From positions 74,455 through 112,052 of the forward strand of contig JANYBP010000043.1 in the NCBI GenBank assembly GCA_025360745.1: 37,598 bases of DNA. The letters run 5' to 3'. Of this stretch, positions 7,102-15,059 are shown piece after piece; within the stretch, counting starts at the first letter, position 1, and every line of letters starts with the position of its first letter. A model generated the notes under the pieces. The model saw nothing but the letters and a program-made list of their open reading frames with translations. It had not been told where the DNA came from and did not search any database. Both the position numbers and the translations under genes were made by a program. Source of the DNA: a bacterium (GTDB lineage: Bacteria; Verrucomicrobiota; Kiritimatiellia; CAIKKV01; CAIYGI01).

Positions 7102-7130
7102 ATGATACCATTAATATATCATAAGGGCAA
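7102..7130 (-). promoter_or_regulatory. Promoter and candidate autoregulatory operator of the Rrf2 gene
   Basis: On the minus strand: TTGCCC (7125-7130), a 17-base spacer and TATCAT (7102-7107). A perfect 6-9-6 palindrome, ATGATA (7117-7122) and TATCAT (7102-7107), starts 2 bases after the -35 box and ends with the -10 box. The layout is identical to that at 6198-6226, which points to negative autoregulation and control of the hcp operon by the same protein. Confidence 0.7.
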
Positions 7131-7192
7131 TATCCGGTTACACGCCTCTCGAAGGCGCCCCGGTTTTCAGGGCCGCGGCAAGCGCTCTTGCG

Positions 7193-9064
7193 CTAGCTGA
7201 GCAGCGGCACAATTTGCGCGAAGACCGCTTCCGGCGTGAGCCCGTAACGGCCGCGGATGACGGCAAGATCGCCGTGCGGCAGAAATTCGTTCGGCCAGCC
7301 CACGCGCAGAGCGCGTCCGGAGTAGCCGAAGTCGGCCAGCGCTTCTTCCACGGCCGAACCGAACCCGCCATCCCGCACGCCATTTTCCAATGTCACGATC
7401 GCCGCCGCCTGGTCGGCCTGGCGTTCCAGCAGCGCCCGGTCGAGCGGCCGCACGAAGCGCGCATTGACGACGCCGGCGGAAAAGCCGCGCTGGGCCAGCA
7501 TCGTGGCCACGCTTTGCGCCAGCGGCGCCATGTCGCCCAGCGCCCAGAGTTGCACCAGCCGGCCCGACCGCAAAATTTCGGCCTGGCCGATCGGCAACGG
7601 ATCTGGAACCTCCGGCACAATGGTTTGCGGCCCGGCGCCGCGTGGATAGCGGATCGCCACGGGGCGTCCCCACCCGACCGCCGCGCTGAGCATGCGCGCC
7701 AGTTCCGCCTCATCCCTGGGCTGAAGCAGCACAAGATTGGGCACTGTGCGCAGCAGCGCCAGATCGAACACACCGTGGTGGGTGGGTCCGTCATCGCCGA
7801 CCAGCCCAGCCCGGTCCAGCATGAGTATCACCGGTAGATTCTGCAGGCAAACATCGTGAATCACCTGATCCACCGCGCGCTGCAGGAAGGTGGAGTATAC
7901 GGCAAACACCGGACGAAGTCCCCGCGCGGCAAGCCCCGCGGCGAAGGTTACGGCGTGTTCCTCGGCGATGCCGACGTCGAAAAAGCGCGTGGGAAAACGC
8001 TTGGCGAAACCTTGCAGTCCCGTGCCCGCGGCCATCGCGGCGGTGATCGCCACGATGCGGTCATCCGCGGCCGCCAGCCGTTCCAGCGTGGCGCCAAAAA
8101 CCCGCGAATAACCCGGCATGCCGCCGCTGGTCTGCAAGGGCATGCCGCTGGCGACATCGAAAGCGCCCGTGCTGTGCCAGAGGTCGGGCGCCGCCTCGGC
8201 GGGCGCGTAGCCCTTGCCCTTGGTCGTGGCCACATGAATCAGGATCGGCTCGTTCGATTCGCGGGCCAGTTGCAGGGCGTCGAGCAGCACGGGCAGGTCG
8301 TGGCCGTCCACGGGGCCGACATAGCGAAGCCCGAACTCCTCGAACACGCCGCTGCGCAGGAAGCAGCCCTTGATCGCCTCCTCCGTGCGGTTGTAAATAC
8401 GGCGCAGCAGGCGGTTATCGCCCGCCACACGGTGCGCCCAGCTTTCGAAGCCGCGTTTCCAGCGATTGTAGCGCGGGCTGACGAGCAGGCGTCCCAGGTA
8501 GCGCGACATGGCGCCGACATTGGCCGCGATGGACATCTCGTTGTCGTTGAGCACCACGATCAGCCGCGAAGTTGTGCTGCCCAGGTTGTTGAAGGCTTCG
8601 AACGACATGCCGCATCCGAGCGATCCGTCGCCCACCACCGCGACCACATGTTCGCTTCCGCCCAGACGGTCCCGCGCCGCCGCCAGGCCCAGAGCGGAGG
8701 AGATTGCCGTGCCCGAATGGCCGGCGCCGAAGGCGTCGCAGGGACTCTCGTCGCGCCGCAGAAAGCCTGAAATTCCGTCCGTCTGCCGCAACGTCGCGAA
8801 GCGCTCGCGGCGGCCGGTCAGCAGTTTCCAGGTATATGTCTGATGCCCGACGTCCCAGACCACCTTGTCCCCGGGCGGTTGAAAGACCCTCAACAGGGCG
8901 ATCGTCAGTTCCACCACGCCAAGGTTGGATGCCAGGTGCCCGCCAGTGCGGCTGACGGTGTCAAGCAGGGTGGCTCGCAATTCCGCCGCCAGCGCAGGCA
9001 ATTCATCCACGCTCAGCCGCTGCAAGTCGGTGGGCGACCGGATACTATCGAGCAGGGTATTCAT
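7193..9064 (-). CDS. dxs: 1-deoxy-D-xylulose-5-phosphate synthase
   Basis: Thiamine-diphosphate enzyme that condenses pyruvate and glyceraldehyde 3-phosphate, the first step of the MEP isoprenoid pathway. The protein has 623 residues from ATG 9064 (MNTLLDSIRSP), normal for the family; the open frame extends further upstream but without family sequence. Seen: VVWDVGHQTYTWKLLTGR, the GHSGTAISSALGLA stretch, the thiamine-diphosphate motif starting GDGSLGCGMS and ending NN, and the catalytic Glu region DVGIAEEHAVTFAAGLA. The last ~120 residues form the transketolase C-domain. It is divergent from the nitronate monooxygenase gene with under 90 bases between them. Confidence 0.96.
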   Translation of the reverse strand: MNTLLDSIRSPTDLQRLSVDELPALAAELRATLLDTVSRTGGHLASNLGVVELTIALLRVFQPPGDKVVWDVGHQTYTWKLLTGRRERFATLRQTDGISGFLRRDESPCDAFGAGHSGTAISSALGLAAARDRLGGSEHVVAVVGDGSLGCGMSFEAFNNLGSTTSRLIVVLNDNEMSIAANVGAMSRYLGRLLVSPRYNRWKRGFESWAHRVAGDNRLLRRIYNRTEEAIKGCFLRSGVFEEFGLRYVGPVDGHDLPVLLDALQLARESNEPILIHVATTKGKGYAPAEAAPDLWHSTGAFDVASGMPLQTSGGMPGYSRVFGATLERLAAADDRIVAITAAMAAGTGLQGFAKRFPTRFFDVGIAEEHAVTFAAGLAARGLRPVFAVYSTFLQRAVDQVIHDVCLQNLPVILMLDRAGLVGDDGPTHHGVFDLALLRTVPNLVLLQPRDEAELARMLSAAVGWGRPVAIRYPRGAGPQTIVPEVPDPLPIGQAEILRSGRLVQLWALGDMAPLAQSVATMLAQRGFSAGVVNARFVRPLDRALLERQADQAAAIVTLENGVRDGGFGSAVEEALADFGYSGRALRVGWPNEFLPHGDLAVIRGRYGLTPEAVFAQIVPLLS

Positions 9065-9150
9065 GATCGAAATTAACTGATTCTCCGCTTGGCACAGAAT
9101 GACACAAACCGCCGCGCTGTGGCAAGCCGCCGCCAAATTAGTTGTGGACA

Positions 9151-10611
9151 ATGGCGCGAAAGTTAGTCCATAATTTTGCCCACGTGAACATTCATATTCC
9201 CACAATCATTCAGGGCGGCATGGGCGCCGGGGTGTCCAGTTGGCGACTGGCCAAGGCGGTGTCTAAACTTGGACAACTCGGGGTGGTGTCGGGAACGGCG
9301 CTGGACCAGATTTTGGTGCGACGGCTTCAAGACGGCGATCTGGGCGGCGACATCCGCCGGGCTCTGCAAGCCTTTCCATTGCGTCGCCTGGCCCAACGCA
9401 TACTCGACGCCTACTTCGTCCCGGGCGGCAAGAAACCGGAAGCGCCCTACCCAATCACCCCGATGCATACGGCCAACGACAAACATGAGGCCCAGGAACT
9501 GTGCATCGCGGGCAATTTCGTGGAGGTGTTCCTCGCGCGGGAGGGTCACACCAACCCCGTCGGCATCAATTACCTGGAAAAAATCCAACTGCCGCACCTG
9601 CCGTCCATTTACGGCGCGATGCTGGGCGGCGCGGCCGTCATTATCATGGGCGCCGGCATTCCCGTCGAAGTGCCCGGCGTGCTGGATGCGCTGGCGCAAC
9701 ATCAGGCGACCAGCTATCCGCTGCACGTTATCGGCGCCGCGGCCGGCGATAATTTCAGACTGACCTTCGATCCCGCCGCTTTTCAGGAGACTGAACTGCC
9801 CCTGCCGGCGATCCAGCGTCCCGCCTTCCTGCCCATCGTGGCCTCGGTGACCCTGGCCACTATGCTGGCGCGCAAGTCCAACGGTGTTGTGGACGGGTTC
9901 GTCGTCGAAGGGCCCTTGGCGGGCGGTCATAATGCGCCTCCGCGCGGTCCGCTCAAACTGGCGCCGGATGGACAGCCGATTTATGGACCGCGGGATGTTG
10001 TGGATCTGGCCGGCATGCGCGCCTTGGGTTTGCCTTTCTGGCTGGCCGGCGGTTACGGCTCGCCGGAACGCTATCGCGAAGCGCTCGCCGAAGGCGCGGC
10101 GGGCATTCAAGTCGGCACAGCTTTCGCGCTCTGCGTGGAATCCGAAATTGTGCCGGAGATTAGAAAGGCTTTGGTGCTCCAGGGGGTGACCGGCAAGGCC
10201 CGCGTGTTCACCGACCCCGTGGCATCGCCGACCGGCTATCCGTTCAAGGTGGCCATGCTGGAAGGAACGCTCTCCGAAAAGTCCGTCTACCAGGCCAGGC
10301 GGCGGGTTTGCGATCTGGGTTTTCTGCGCGAGTTGTATCGCCGCCCCAACGGCGCCATCGGATATCGTTGCGCCGCCGAACTGGAAAACGCCTTCGTGGC
10401 CAAAGGCGGCACAATGGAAGGCACGACCGGAAGAGTCTGCCTCTGTAATTCCCTGGTCGCGAATGTCGGCATGCCGCAAAGGCTGCCCGACGGTTCGACG
10501 GAACCATGTCTGATCACGCTCGGCGACGATTTAACTTCCGTCGGCCGCTTCTGCTCCCTGCAACATCCCGATTTCAGCGCGGCAGACGTGATCCGTATTC
10601 TGCTGGGCTGA
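9151..10611 (+). CDS. Nitronate monooxygenase / 2-nitropropane dioxygenase-like FMN protein
   Basis: A flavin-dependent TIM-barrel protein of about 486 residues, longer than bacterial nitronate monooxygenases of ~330-350. It would oxidise alkyl nitronates, or act as an enoyl reductase-like enzyme, as the family also includes FabK and PfaD relatives. FMN-site motifs seen: IIQGGMGAGVSSW near the N-terminus, GPLAGGHNAP in the middle and WLAGGYGSPERYREALAEGA followed by GIQVGTAFAL. The C-terminal ~110 residues (KVAMLEGTLSEKSVY, GRVCLCNSLVANVGM) mark a longer subgroup. Start choice is uncertain: ATG 9151 is given, GTG 9184 (VNIHIPTIIQGG) is possible, and neither has a clear ribosome site. Confidence 0.82.
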   Translation: MARKLVHNFAHVNIHIPTIIQGGMGAGVSSWRLAKAVSKLGQLGVVSGTALDQILVRRLQDGDLGGDIRRALQAFPLRRLAQRILDAYFVPGGKKPEAPYPITPMHTANDKHEAQELCIAGNFVEVFLAREGHTNPVGINYLEKIQLPHLPSIYGAMLGGAAVIIMGAGIPVEVPGVLDALAQHQATSYPLHVIGAAAGDNFRLTFDPAAFQETELPLPAIQRPAFLPIVASVTLATMLARKSNGVVDGFVVEGPLAGGHNAPPRGPLKLAPDGQPIYGPRDVVDLAGMRALGLPFWLAGGYGSPERYREALAEGAAGIQVGTAFALCVESEIVPEIRKALVLQGVTGKARVFTDPVASPTGYPFKVAMLEGTLSEKSVYQARRRVCDLGFLRELYRRPNGAIGYRCAAELENAFVAKGGTMEGTTGRVCLCNSLVANVGMPQRLPDGSTEPCLITLGDDLTSVGRFCSLQHPDFSAADVIRILLG

Positions 10612-10621
10612 AAACAAGCCT

Positions 10622-10648
10622 TCCGGGGGCGGTAACCCGCACCCCGGA
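10622..10648. terminator. Hairpin shared by two convergent genes
   Basis: TCCGGGG (10622-10628) pairs with CCCCGGA (10642-10648), extended by GCGG/CCGC inside with one bulged A and a TAAC loop. It lies between the convergent ends of the nitronate monooxygenase and RRM genes, so it could end transcription both ways, though there is no T-run. Confidence 0.5.
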
Positions 10649-10662
10649 GCATTCGGCGTTAA

Positions 10663-11013
10663 TTACCGACGATGCGAGCGGCCACCTTCGCCGCCGCCAC
10701 GACGGCCTTCGCCGCCACCAAAACGGTCGCCGCCGCCAAAGCCGCCGCCGCCGCCAACGCGGGGTTCCTTCGGACGAGCTTCGTTCACCGTCACCGTGCG
10801 GCCGTCCAGGTCCTGGCCGTTCAACGCGGCGATCGCCGCCTGCGCTTCCTGCTCCGTGCCCATCTCGACGAAGCCGAACCCTTTGGAGCGTCCGGTCATT
10901 CTGTCGCTGATGACTTCCGAACTGTCAACCTTCCCGTATGCCGAGAAAGCCTTGCCGAGCGAGTCGCTCGTCGTGTCGTAACTCAGATTGCCCACGTACA
11001 ACTTCTTACCCAT
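10663..11013 (-). CDS. Glycine-rich single-RRM RNA-binding protein
   Basis: A 116-residue RNA-binding protein of the type often linked to cold or stress response in bacteria. Residues 1-~80 are one RRM domain with RNP2 KLYVGNLS (3-10) and RNP1 KGFGFVEM (about 44-51). Residues ~86-116 are a low-complexity tail of Gly with Arg/Asp/Phe that probably tunes RNA binding or aggregation. GAGGAG precedes the ATG. Upstream is a 400-base gap, enough for a long leader, as cold-regulated RRM genes often have (inference). Confidence 0.92.
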   Translation of the reverse strand: MGKKLYVGNLSYDTTSDSLGKAFSAYGKVDSSEVISDRMTGRSKGFGFVEMGTEQEAQAAIAALNGQDLDGRTVTVNEARPKEPRVGGGGGFGGGDRFGGGEGRRGGGEGGRSHRR

Positions 11014-11419
11014 CGTTACCGTCTCCTCATCCTGTTCTCGCTTGTGGACCCATACTTTTTACTTTCCGGTATCCTTTATGGAAAGTGGGCCTACTACAGA
11101 CCCGTTCCGGCAGACATCCACAAAAAGCGGGGGATGAACTCACGCCCCACCACCACCCCTTGCCGAATGACCTACCGCTGTATTCTTACTGCAAAGCGGC
11201 GCGGATGTACAGCGGCATTTTGTAACGGCTACAGGCATCTGATCCGTGGTGCAAGCGTCCCGCTTGCACCCCGCTTGCGTCATGTGGGCGGACCGTCACG
11301 TCTCTGACCCAGTGCGGCAATTTTGAAGCGCCGCAAAAACTGCAAATCGGGGACTAAGAGGGATGATTTGGGGTTTATCACCGTTGACGGCGATACGCGA
11401 GATAGTTTAGAAGTGGTCC
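11014..11419. other. 406-base gap between divergent genes
   Basis: Holds the promoters of the RRM gene (minus) and the DUF3108-like gene (plus), neither of which I can place firmly. A 7-bp inverted repeat ACTTTCC/GGAAAGT (11061-11067 and 11080-11086) lies in the likely RRM leader. A repeat hairpin is at 11248-11270, followed by another CCGCTTGCG half copy. A short GC hairpin TGCGGC/GCCGCA is at 11313-11335. No coding frame with family sequence is seen. Confidence 0.5.
11248..11270. repeat. GGTGCAAGCG-TCC-CGCTTGCACC hairpin element, copy 1
   Basis: A perfect 10-bp stem with the 3-base loop TCC. A second copy at 26854-26876 has the same loop and a compensated change in the third base pair (T-A here, C-G there), so pairing is being kept. 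It resembles REP-type dispersed palindromes. Confidence 0.65.
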
Positions 11420-12250
11420 ATGAAGGCTGTGCGGCAAACACTCTTTTTCGCTTTCTGCCTGGTCGTCGCGGCCCAGTCGGCATTCTGCACAAACACCAAC
11501 TTGTCGCATGACGCCGTGCGCTTCCCGGTCGGGGAAACCCTCAAATTCACATCCTCATGGGGCGTGATCCCCGTGGCACACACCGAGATCGGCAGCGCTT
11601 GGACCAATCGGAATGGCCGCCAACTGCTCAGACTGCGCTACCACACCGGCACCTACTCGGTCTTCTATCCGGTTTACGCGATGGAGGACGACGCGGAGGC
11701 TCTGACCGACCCGGTCACGATGCTGCCGGAAACCTTCAGCATGACCGTGCGCCGGCGCTGGGGCGCGACCTGGACCACCTTCGCAACCTTCGATTACGCC
11801 CGCGGGATCTGCCATCATGTCTATCGCCACCGGCGCAGCGGGGTCACCAAAGAGCAGGATTTGCCGATCACTTCCGGCACCCGCGACCTGCTTTCGTTCC
11901 TCTACCACATGCGCGGCAGACTGCCGGAACCGGGCAACACCAACACTTACACCGTCGTGGCCGACGAGGGATTCCTCGATATGCGCGTCCACTTTACCGG
12001 CCCGGATTCCCTGCAAATCGACGGTTTTCCAAAAACCGAATGTCTGGTCGTCGCGCCCAAGGCCAACTTCAAGGGACTGATTCTCGACGAGGGCAAAGTC
12101 CGCATGTGGGTTTCCCGCGACCCGCGCTGCATCGCACTGCGCCTAACCGTGGACGCGCCACTGGCCAATGTGTATGTGGACCTGACCAAAGTCACGGGAC
12201 CTGGCACCGACGTCTGGGTGCGCGCCGCCGGACCGCCGGACAAACCATAA
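11420..12250 (+). CDS. Exported DUF3108-like protein
   Basis: A 276-residue protein with an N-terminal signal peptide (residues ~1-23, hydrophobic LFFAFCLVVAAQSAF). The mature part reads like DUF3108: FPVGETLKFTSSWGVIPVAHTEI near the start, RLRYHTGTYSVFYPVYAMEDD, then SGTRDLLSFLYHMRG and a C-terminal KVRMWVSRDPRCIALRLTVDAP. Proteins of this family are periplasmic or outer-membrane-associated beta proteins of unknown role. It is convergent with the CCA gene, leaving 11 bases. Confidence 0.75.
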   Translation: MKAVRQTLFFAFCLVVAAQSAFCTNTNLSHDAVRFPVGETLKFTSSWGVIPVAHTEIGSAWTNRNGRQLLRLRYHTGTYSVFYPVYAMEDDAEALTDPVTMLPETFSMTVRRRWGATWTTFATFDYARGICHHVYRHRRSGVTKEQDLPITSGTRDLLSFLYHMRGRLPEPGNTNTYTVVADEGFLDMRVHFTGPDSLQIDGFPKTECLVVAPKANFKGLILDEGKVRMWVSRDPRCIALRLTVDAPLANVYVDLTKVTGPGTDVWVRAAGPPDKP

Positions 12251-12256
12251 GAGAAG

Positions 12257-12274
12257 AGTGTTCAGTGTTCAGTG
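12257..12274. repeat. Short 7-base tandem array (AGTGTTC type)
   Basis: AGTGTTC, AGTGTTC and a partial AGTG in register. The array overlaps the stop codon of the CCA gene. Same period as the TAGGTGG and AAGGTGG arrays, with a different unit. Confidence 0.4.
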
Positions 12275-13623
12275 ATCGTTGTCTTCAGCCACGCCAGGGC
12301 CGATTCACGATCGCCAAACGCGCCTTCCAGTTGCAGGTCGTAGGCCTGGCGCCGCCAGCGTCCGATCTCCGGTCCCTCCGGTATACCCAGCGCGAGCAGG
12401 TCTCGCCCGCTGATCAACGGAGGCGGCAGGACCGGCTCACGCGCCATTTCGTCCTGAAACGCCCTCAAGAAGTCCAGGTTTTCCACCAAACCATGACTGG
12501 CCTGGCAATCCAGACGGTGCAGTTCCAGTTCCTGGGCGAAACTCGGCGCACCGACAAGTCTGCGCAGGGTCGAGCGCCGCATCCCGCGCACATCGCCAAA
12601 GCGCATATGATTGCCAACCATGAAACTCACCGTTTCGATCGTTTCGCGCGGATAGCGCAGGCGTTCGAGAATCGAGCGGGTCATCGCTTCGCCGACGCCG
12701 GCATGCTTTTCAAACCGCCAGCGACCGTCGCGAAATTCGGCCGTCGGCGGCTTGCCGACGTCGTGCAACAGCACCGCCAGCGCCAAATTCAGCTCACGCG
12801 CCGGCAACGCCGTCAGCATCATCACGGTATGCCGGAAAACATCGCCCTCGGGGTGAAACTGTGGCGGTTGTTCGACTTTCTTGAGGGCGCTCACCTCAGG
12901 CAGGATCACCCGCAATAGCCCCAGGTCGTCCAGCAATTCCAGCGCCGCGCCCGGGTCTTGCGCCTCCAGCAGCGTGCGGCTTAGTTCATCGCGGATACGT
13001 TCGACGCTGATGCGCGCCAATTGCGGGGCCGTCGCACGGATCGCCGCCGCCGTACCGGGTTCGATCGTAAAACCCAGCGTGACCGCGAAGCGCGCCGCGC
13101 GCAAGAGGCGCAAATGATCCTCGGCAAAACGCCGCGCCGGATCGCCCACAGCGCGCAGCAAGCCCGCGGCCAGGTCCGCCCTCCCGCCCACAAAATCGAG
13201 GATTTCGCCGCCGACAGGATCCAGAAATAAGGCATTGATCGTGAAGTCCCGCCGCTGGGCGTCGGTCGGCGGATCGGAGAAGATCACGCCTTCCGGCCGA
13301 CGCCCATCGGCATAGGCCAGGTCCCGGCGAAAGGTCGCCACCTCGCACGCCAGGCCTTCGTTCACCACGATCACCACGCCAAACGATTTACCCACCGCAT
13401 TGGCGCCGGGAAACAAGGTCAGCACCTGGTCGGGGGTGGCGCTGGTGGCCACGTCATAATCCTTCGGCGTCCGGCCAATCAGCAGGTCGCGCACGCAGCC
13501 GCCCGCCAGCAGCACCGTGTGCCCCGCGGCGCGCAAGCGATCGGCAACCGCCAGCGCGGCCCGCTGGCGTGCCTCATCCAACTTGAGCGTCACACGTTGG
13601 GGAATCTCGTGTGGAATAATCAT
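12262..13623 (-). CDS. CCA tRNA nucleotidyltransferase with HD domain (class II polymerase family)
   Basis: Adds or repairs the 3'-CCA of tRNAs; some relatives are split A-adding or poly(A) enzymes, so the exact activity is not certain. 453 residues. Head domain: LLAGGCVRDLLIG (38-50) with the catalytic pair Asp55 and Asp57 in KDYDVAT, then RRDFTINALFLDP and the EDHLRLLRAARFA motif. The second half carries an HD domain (FRHTVMML and VLLHDVGKPP), found in bacterial CCA enzymes with phosphatase or phosphodiesterase activity. The gene stands alone, with repeats on both sides. Confidence 0.9.
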   Translation of the reverse strand: MIIPHEIPQRVTLKLDEARQRAALAVADRLRAAGHTVLLAGGCVRDLLIGRTPKDYDVATSATPDQVLTLFPGANAVGKSFGVVIVVNEGLACEVATFRRDLAYADGRRPEGVIFSDPPTDAQRRDFTINALFLDPVGGEILDFVGGRADLAAGLLRAVGDPARRFAEDHLRLLRAARFAVTLGFTIEPGTAAAIRATAPQLARISVERIRDELSRTLLEAQDPGAALELLDDLGLLRVILPEVSALKKVEQPPQFHPEGDVFRHTVMMLTALPARELNLALAVLLHDVGKPPTAEFRDGRWRFEKHAGVGEAMTRSILERLRYPRETIETVSFMVGNHMRFGDVRGMRRSTLRRLVGAPSFAQELELHRLDCQASHGLVENLDFLRAFQDEMAREPVLPPPLISGRDLLALGIPEGPEIGRWRRQAYDLQLEGAFGDRESALAWLKTTITEH

Positions 13624-13640
13624 CCTGAGAACGTAACTTG

Positions 13641-13771
13641 ATTAATCGCAAAAGAACACAAAGATCGCAAAGTCAAAGGGATGCCGAGAAAAAGCGTTTC
13701 AAAAATGGCGACTCGCGACAGCGCTGCCTTCATTCTTTCTCTGCGTTCTTTGCGTTCTCTTGTGGTTGATT
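13641..13771. repeat. Inverted pair of ~9-base repeat arrays
   Basis: 13641-13671 reads CGCAAAAGAACACAAAGATC with a steady AAAGNNCNC rhythm. 13731-13771 carries the reverse complement type (TTCTCTGCG, TTCTTTGCG, TTCTCTTGTGG). Between them are ~60 bases without coding signal. The pair fills the gap between the CCA gene and cdd. Similar pairs lie at 34881-34963 and 35449-35513. Confidence 0.55.
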
Positions 13772-13784
13772 TTCCCTTTCAGCA

Positions 13785-14204
13785 TCATGGGCGCGTTGGC
13801 AAAGTAAAAGCCGACGGCAGCAGCTCGCTCAGCGCATACCGCACAACCTGCTTCATCCGTCCGCGCGGGGCGATCAGAATCTCGAAATCGGGCGCGGCAA
13901 ATTCGGCCATGACCTGTAAACAAGCGCCGCAGGGCCGCGCCGGCTGGCGCACCGTGCCGGCCACCAGCGCCAGCCGCCGTAGCCGCCGGCGCCCCTGCCC
14001 CACCGCGGCCGCGATGGCCACACGCTCGGCGCAAACGGTCAGGCCGTAGGAGGCGTTTTCGACATTGGCGCCGGCGACAATCGTCCCATCCTCCGTTTCC
14101 ACCGCCGCGCCGACGGGATAGCGGGAATATGGACAGTACGCATGCCTGGCCGCCGCCGCGGCGGCGGCCAACAGCGGAGAGAATCCCGAGTTTTCCCGTT
14201 TCAT
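13785..14204 (-). CDS. cdd: Cytidine deaminase
   Basis: Zinc enzyme converting cytidine and deoxycytidine to uridine forms. 139 residues, the tetrameric short form. The zinc site is complete: Cys58-Ala-Glu60 and Pro-Cys92-Gly-Ala-Cys95. Substrate-binding NVENASYG lies at 47-54 and the N-terminal CPYSRYPVGAA is typical. It is the last gene of a three-gene nucleoside salvage operon, 30 bases after the purine nucleoside phosphorylase gene. Confidence 0.94.
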   Translation of the reverse strand: MKRENSGFSPLLAAAAAAARHAYCPYSRYPVGAAVETEDGTIVAGANVENASYGLTVCAERVAIAAAVGQGRRRLRRLALVAGTVRQPARPCGACLQVMAEFAAPDFEILIAPRGRMKQVVRYALSELLPSAFTLPTRP

Positions 14205-14234
14205 GCGCCTTCTCCTTCAATCTTCCGTGCGCCT

Positions 14235-15059
14235 CTACACTTCTCTCGCCAACCGCCCCAACCATGCCTGTAGCAAACGCCCCGCCTCGTCCATCGCCGA
14301 CCGCGCCGCGCTCAGTACGGCAGCGTGCGAGGCCGGCTCCGCGCCGCCCGCCGCATTCGTCACGCACGACACAGCCGCCACACGCAACCCCGCCGCATGA
14401 CCCAGAAGCGCCTCGGGCACGGTTGACATGCCGACCACATCGGCGCCAGCCATGCGCAAAGCCGCGACCTCGGCGGGCGTTTCGTAAGCGGGCCCCGTCA
14501 CGCCTGCATAGACCCCCACCGTCAGAGAAATGCCTGCTTCCGTCGCCGCAACCGCCAGCGTTCGTCGCAGGCCTTCATCATAAACCCGAGCCATGTCCGG
14601 AAAACGCGGGCCCCAGAACGCGCTGTGGGCGCCGATCAGAGGATTATTGCCCATCGCGTTCAGATGATCGCGCACCGCCATCAAAGTCCCTGCCGGCCAG
14701 TCGCCGCGCAAACTCCCCGCGCTGTTGGTTACAAGCAGCGCCGACGCCCCCAATGCCCGCGCCACGGCAACGGGAATCGCGACCGGTTCCCAACCCGCGC
14801 CTTCGTAGAAATGGCGACGCCCGTGGAACACCAGCACAGAGCGGCCCGCCACATTCTGCACCGTCAATTCGCCGGTATGACCCGCCACCGCCGGAGCGCC
14901 CAGCCCGGGAATATCGCGGTAGGCCAGACGCGCCAGCGGCGTACCCGCGGGCGCGGCCGCCTCCCAGCCCGACCCCAGGATCAACGCCGCCATGGGCTCG
15001 GCGCGGGATACCCGCGCCCGCACCGCATCCACGGCCGCTTCGATGATTTTCTGATTCAT
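14235..15059 (-). CDS. Purine nucleoside phosphorylase, trimeric class
   Basis: Splits purine nucleosides with phosphate to base and (deoxy)ribose 1-phosphate. 274 residues, family length. Motifs of the trimeric PNP/MTAP class: LILGSGW (phosphate loop), GHTGEL, HGRRHFYEG, TNSAGSL, YAGVTGPAYETPAEV and SCVTNAAGG, where the last Asn fits guanine/hypoxanthine binding. Its ATG overlaps the stop of the thymidine phosphorylase gene as ATGA, so the two are translationally coupled. Confidence 0.92.
   Translation of the reverse strand: MNQKIIEAAVDAVRARVSRAEPMAALILGSGWEAAAPAGTPLARLAYRDIPGLGAPAVAGHTGELTVQNVAGRSVLVFHGRRHFYEGAGWEPVAIPVAVARALGASALLVTNSAGSLRGDWPAGTLMAVRDHLNAMGNNPLIGAHSAFWGPRFPDMARVYDEGLRRTLAVAATEAGISLTVGVYAGVTGPAYETPAEVAALRMAGADVVGMSTVPEALLGHAAGLRVAAVSCVTNAAGGAEPASHAAVLSAARSAMDEAGRLLQAWLGRLAREV

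Noticed and set aside
9163-10479. 438-codon minus-strand open frame opposite the nitronate monooxygenase
   Set aside because: Antisense to a gene with clear FMN-site motifs; no family features.
11061-11086. RNA thermometer or cold-shock element in the leader of the RRM gene
   Set aside because: Only a 7-bp inverted repeat is visible and it does not cover the ribosome site; not enough to claim a regulatory RNA.
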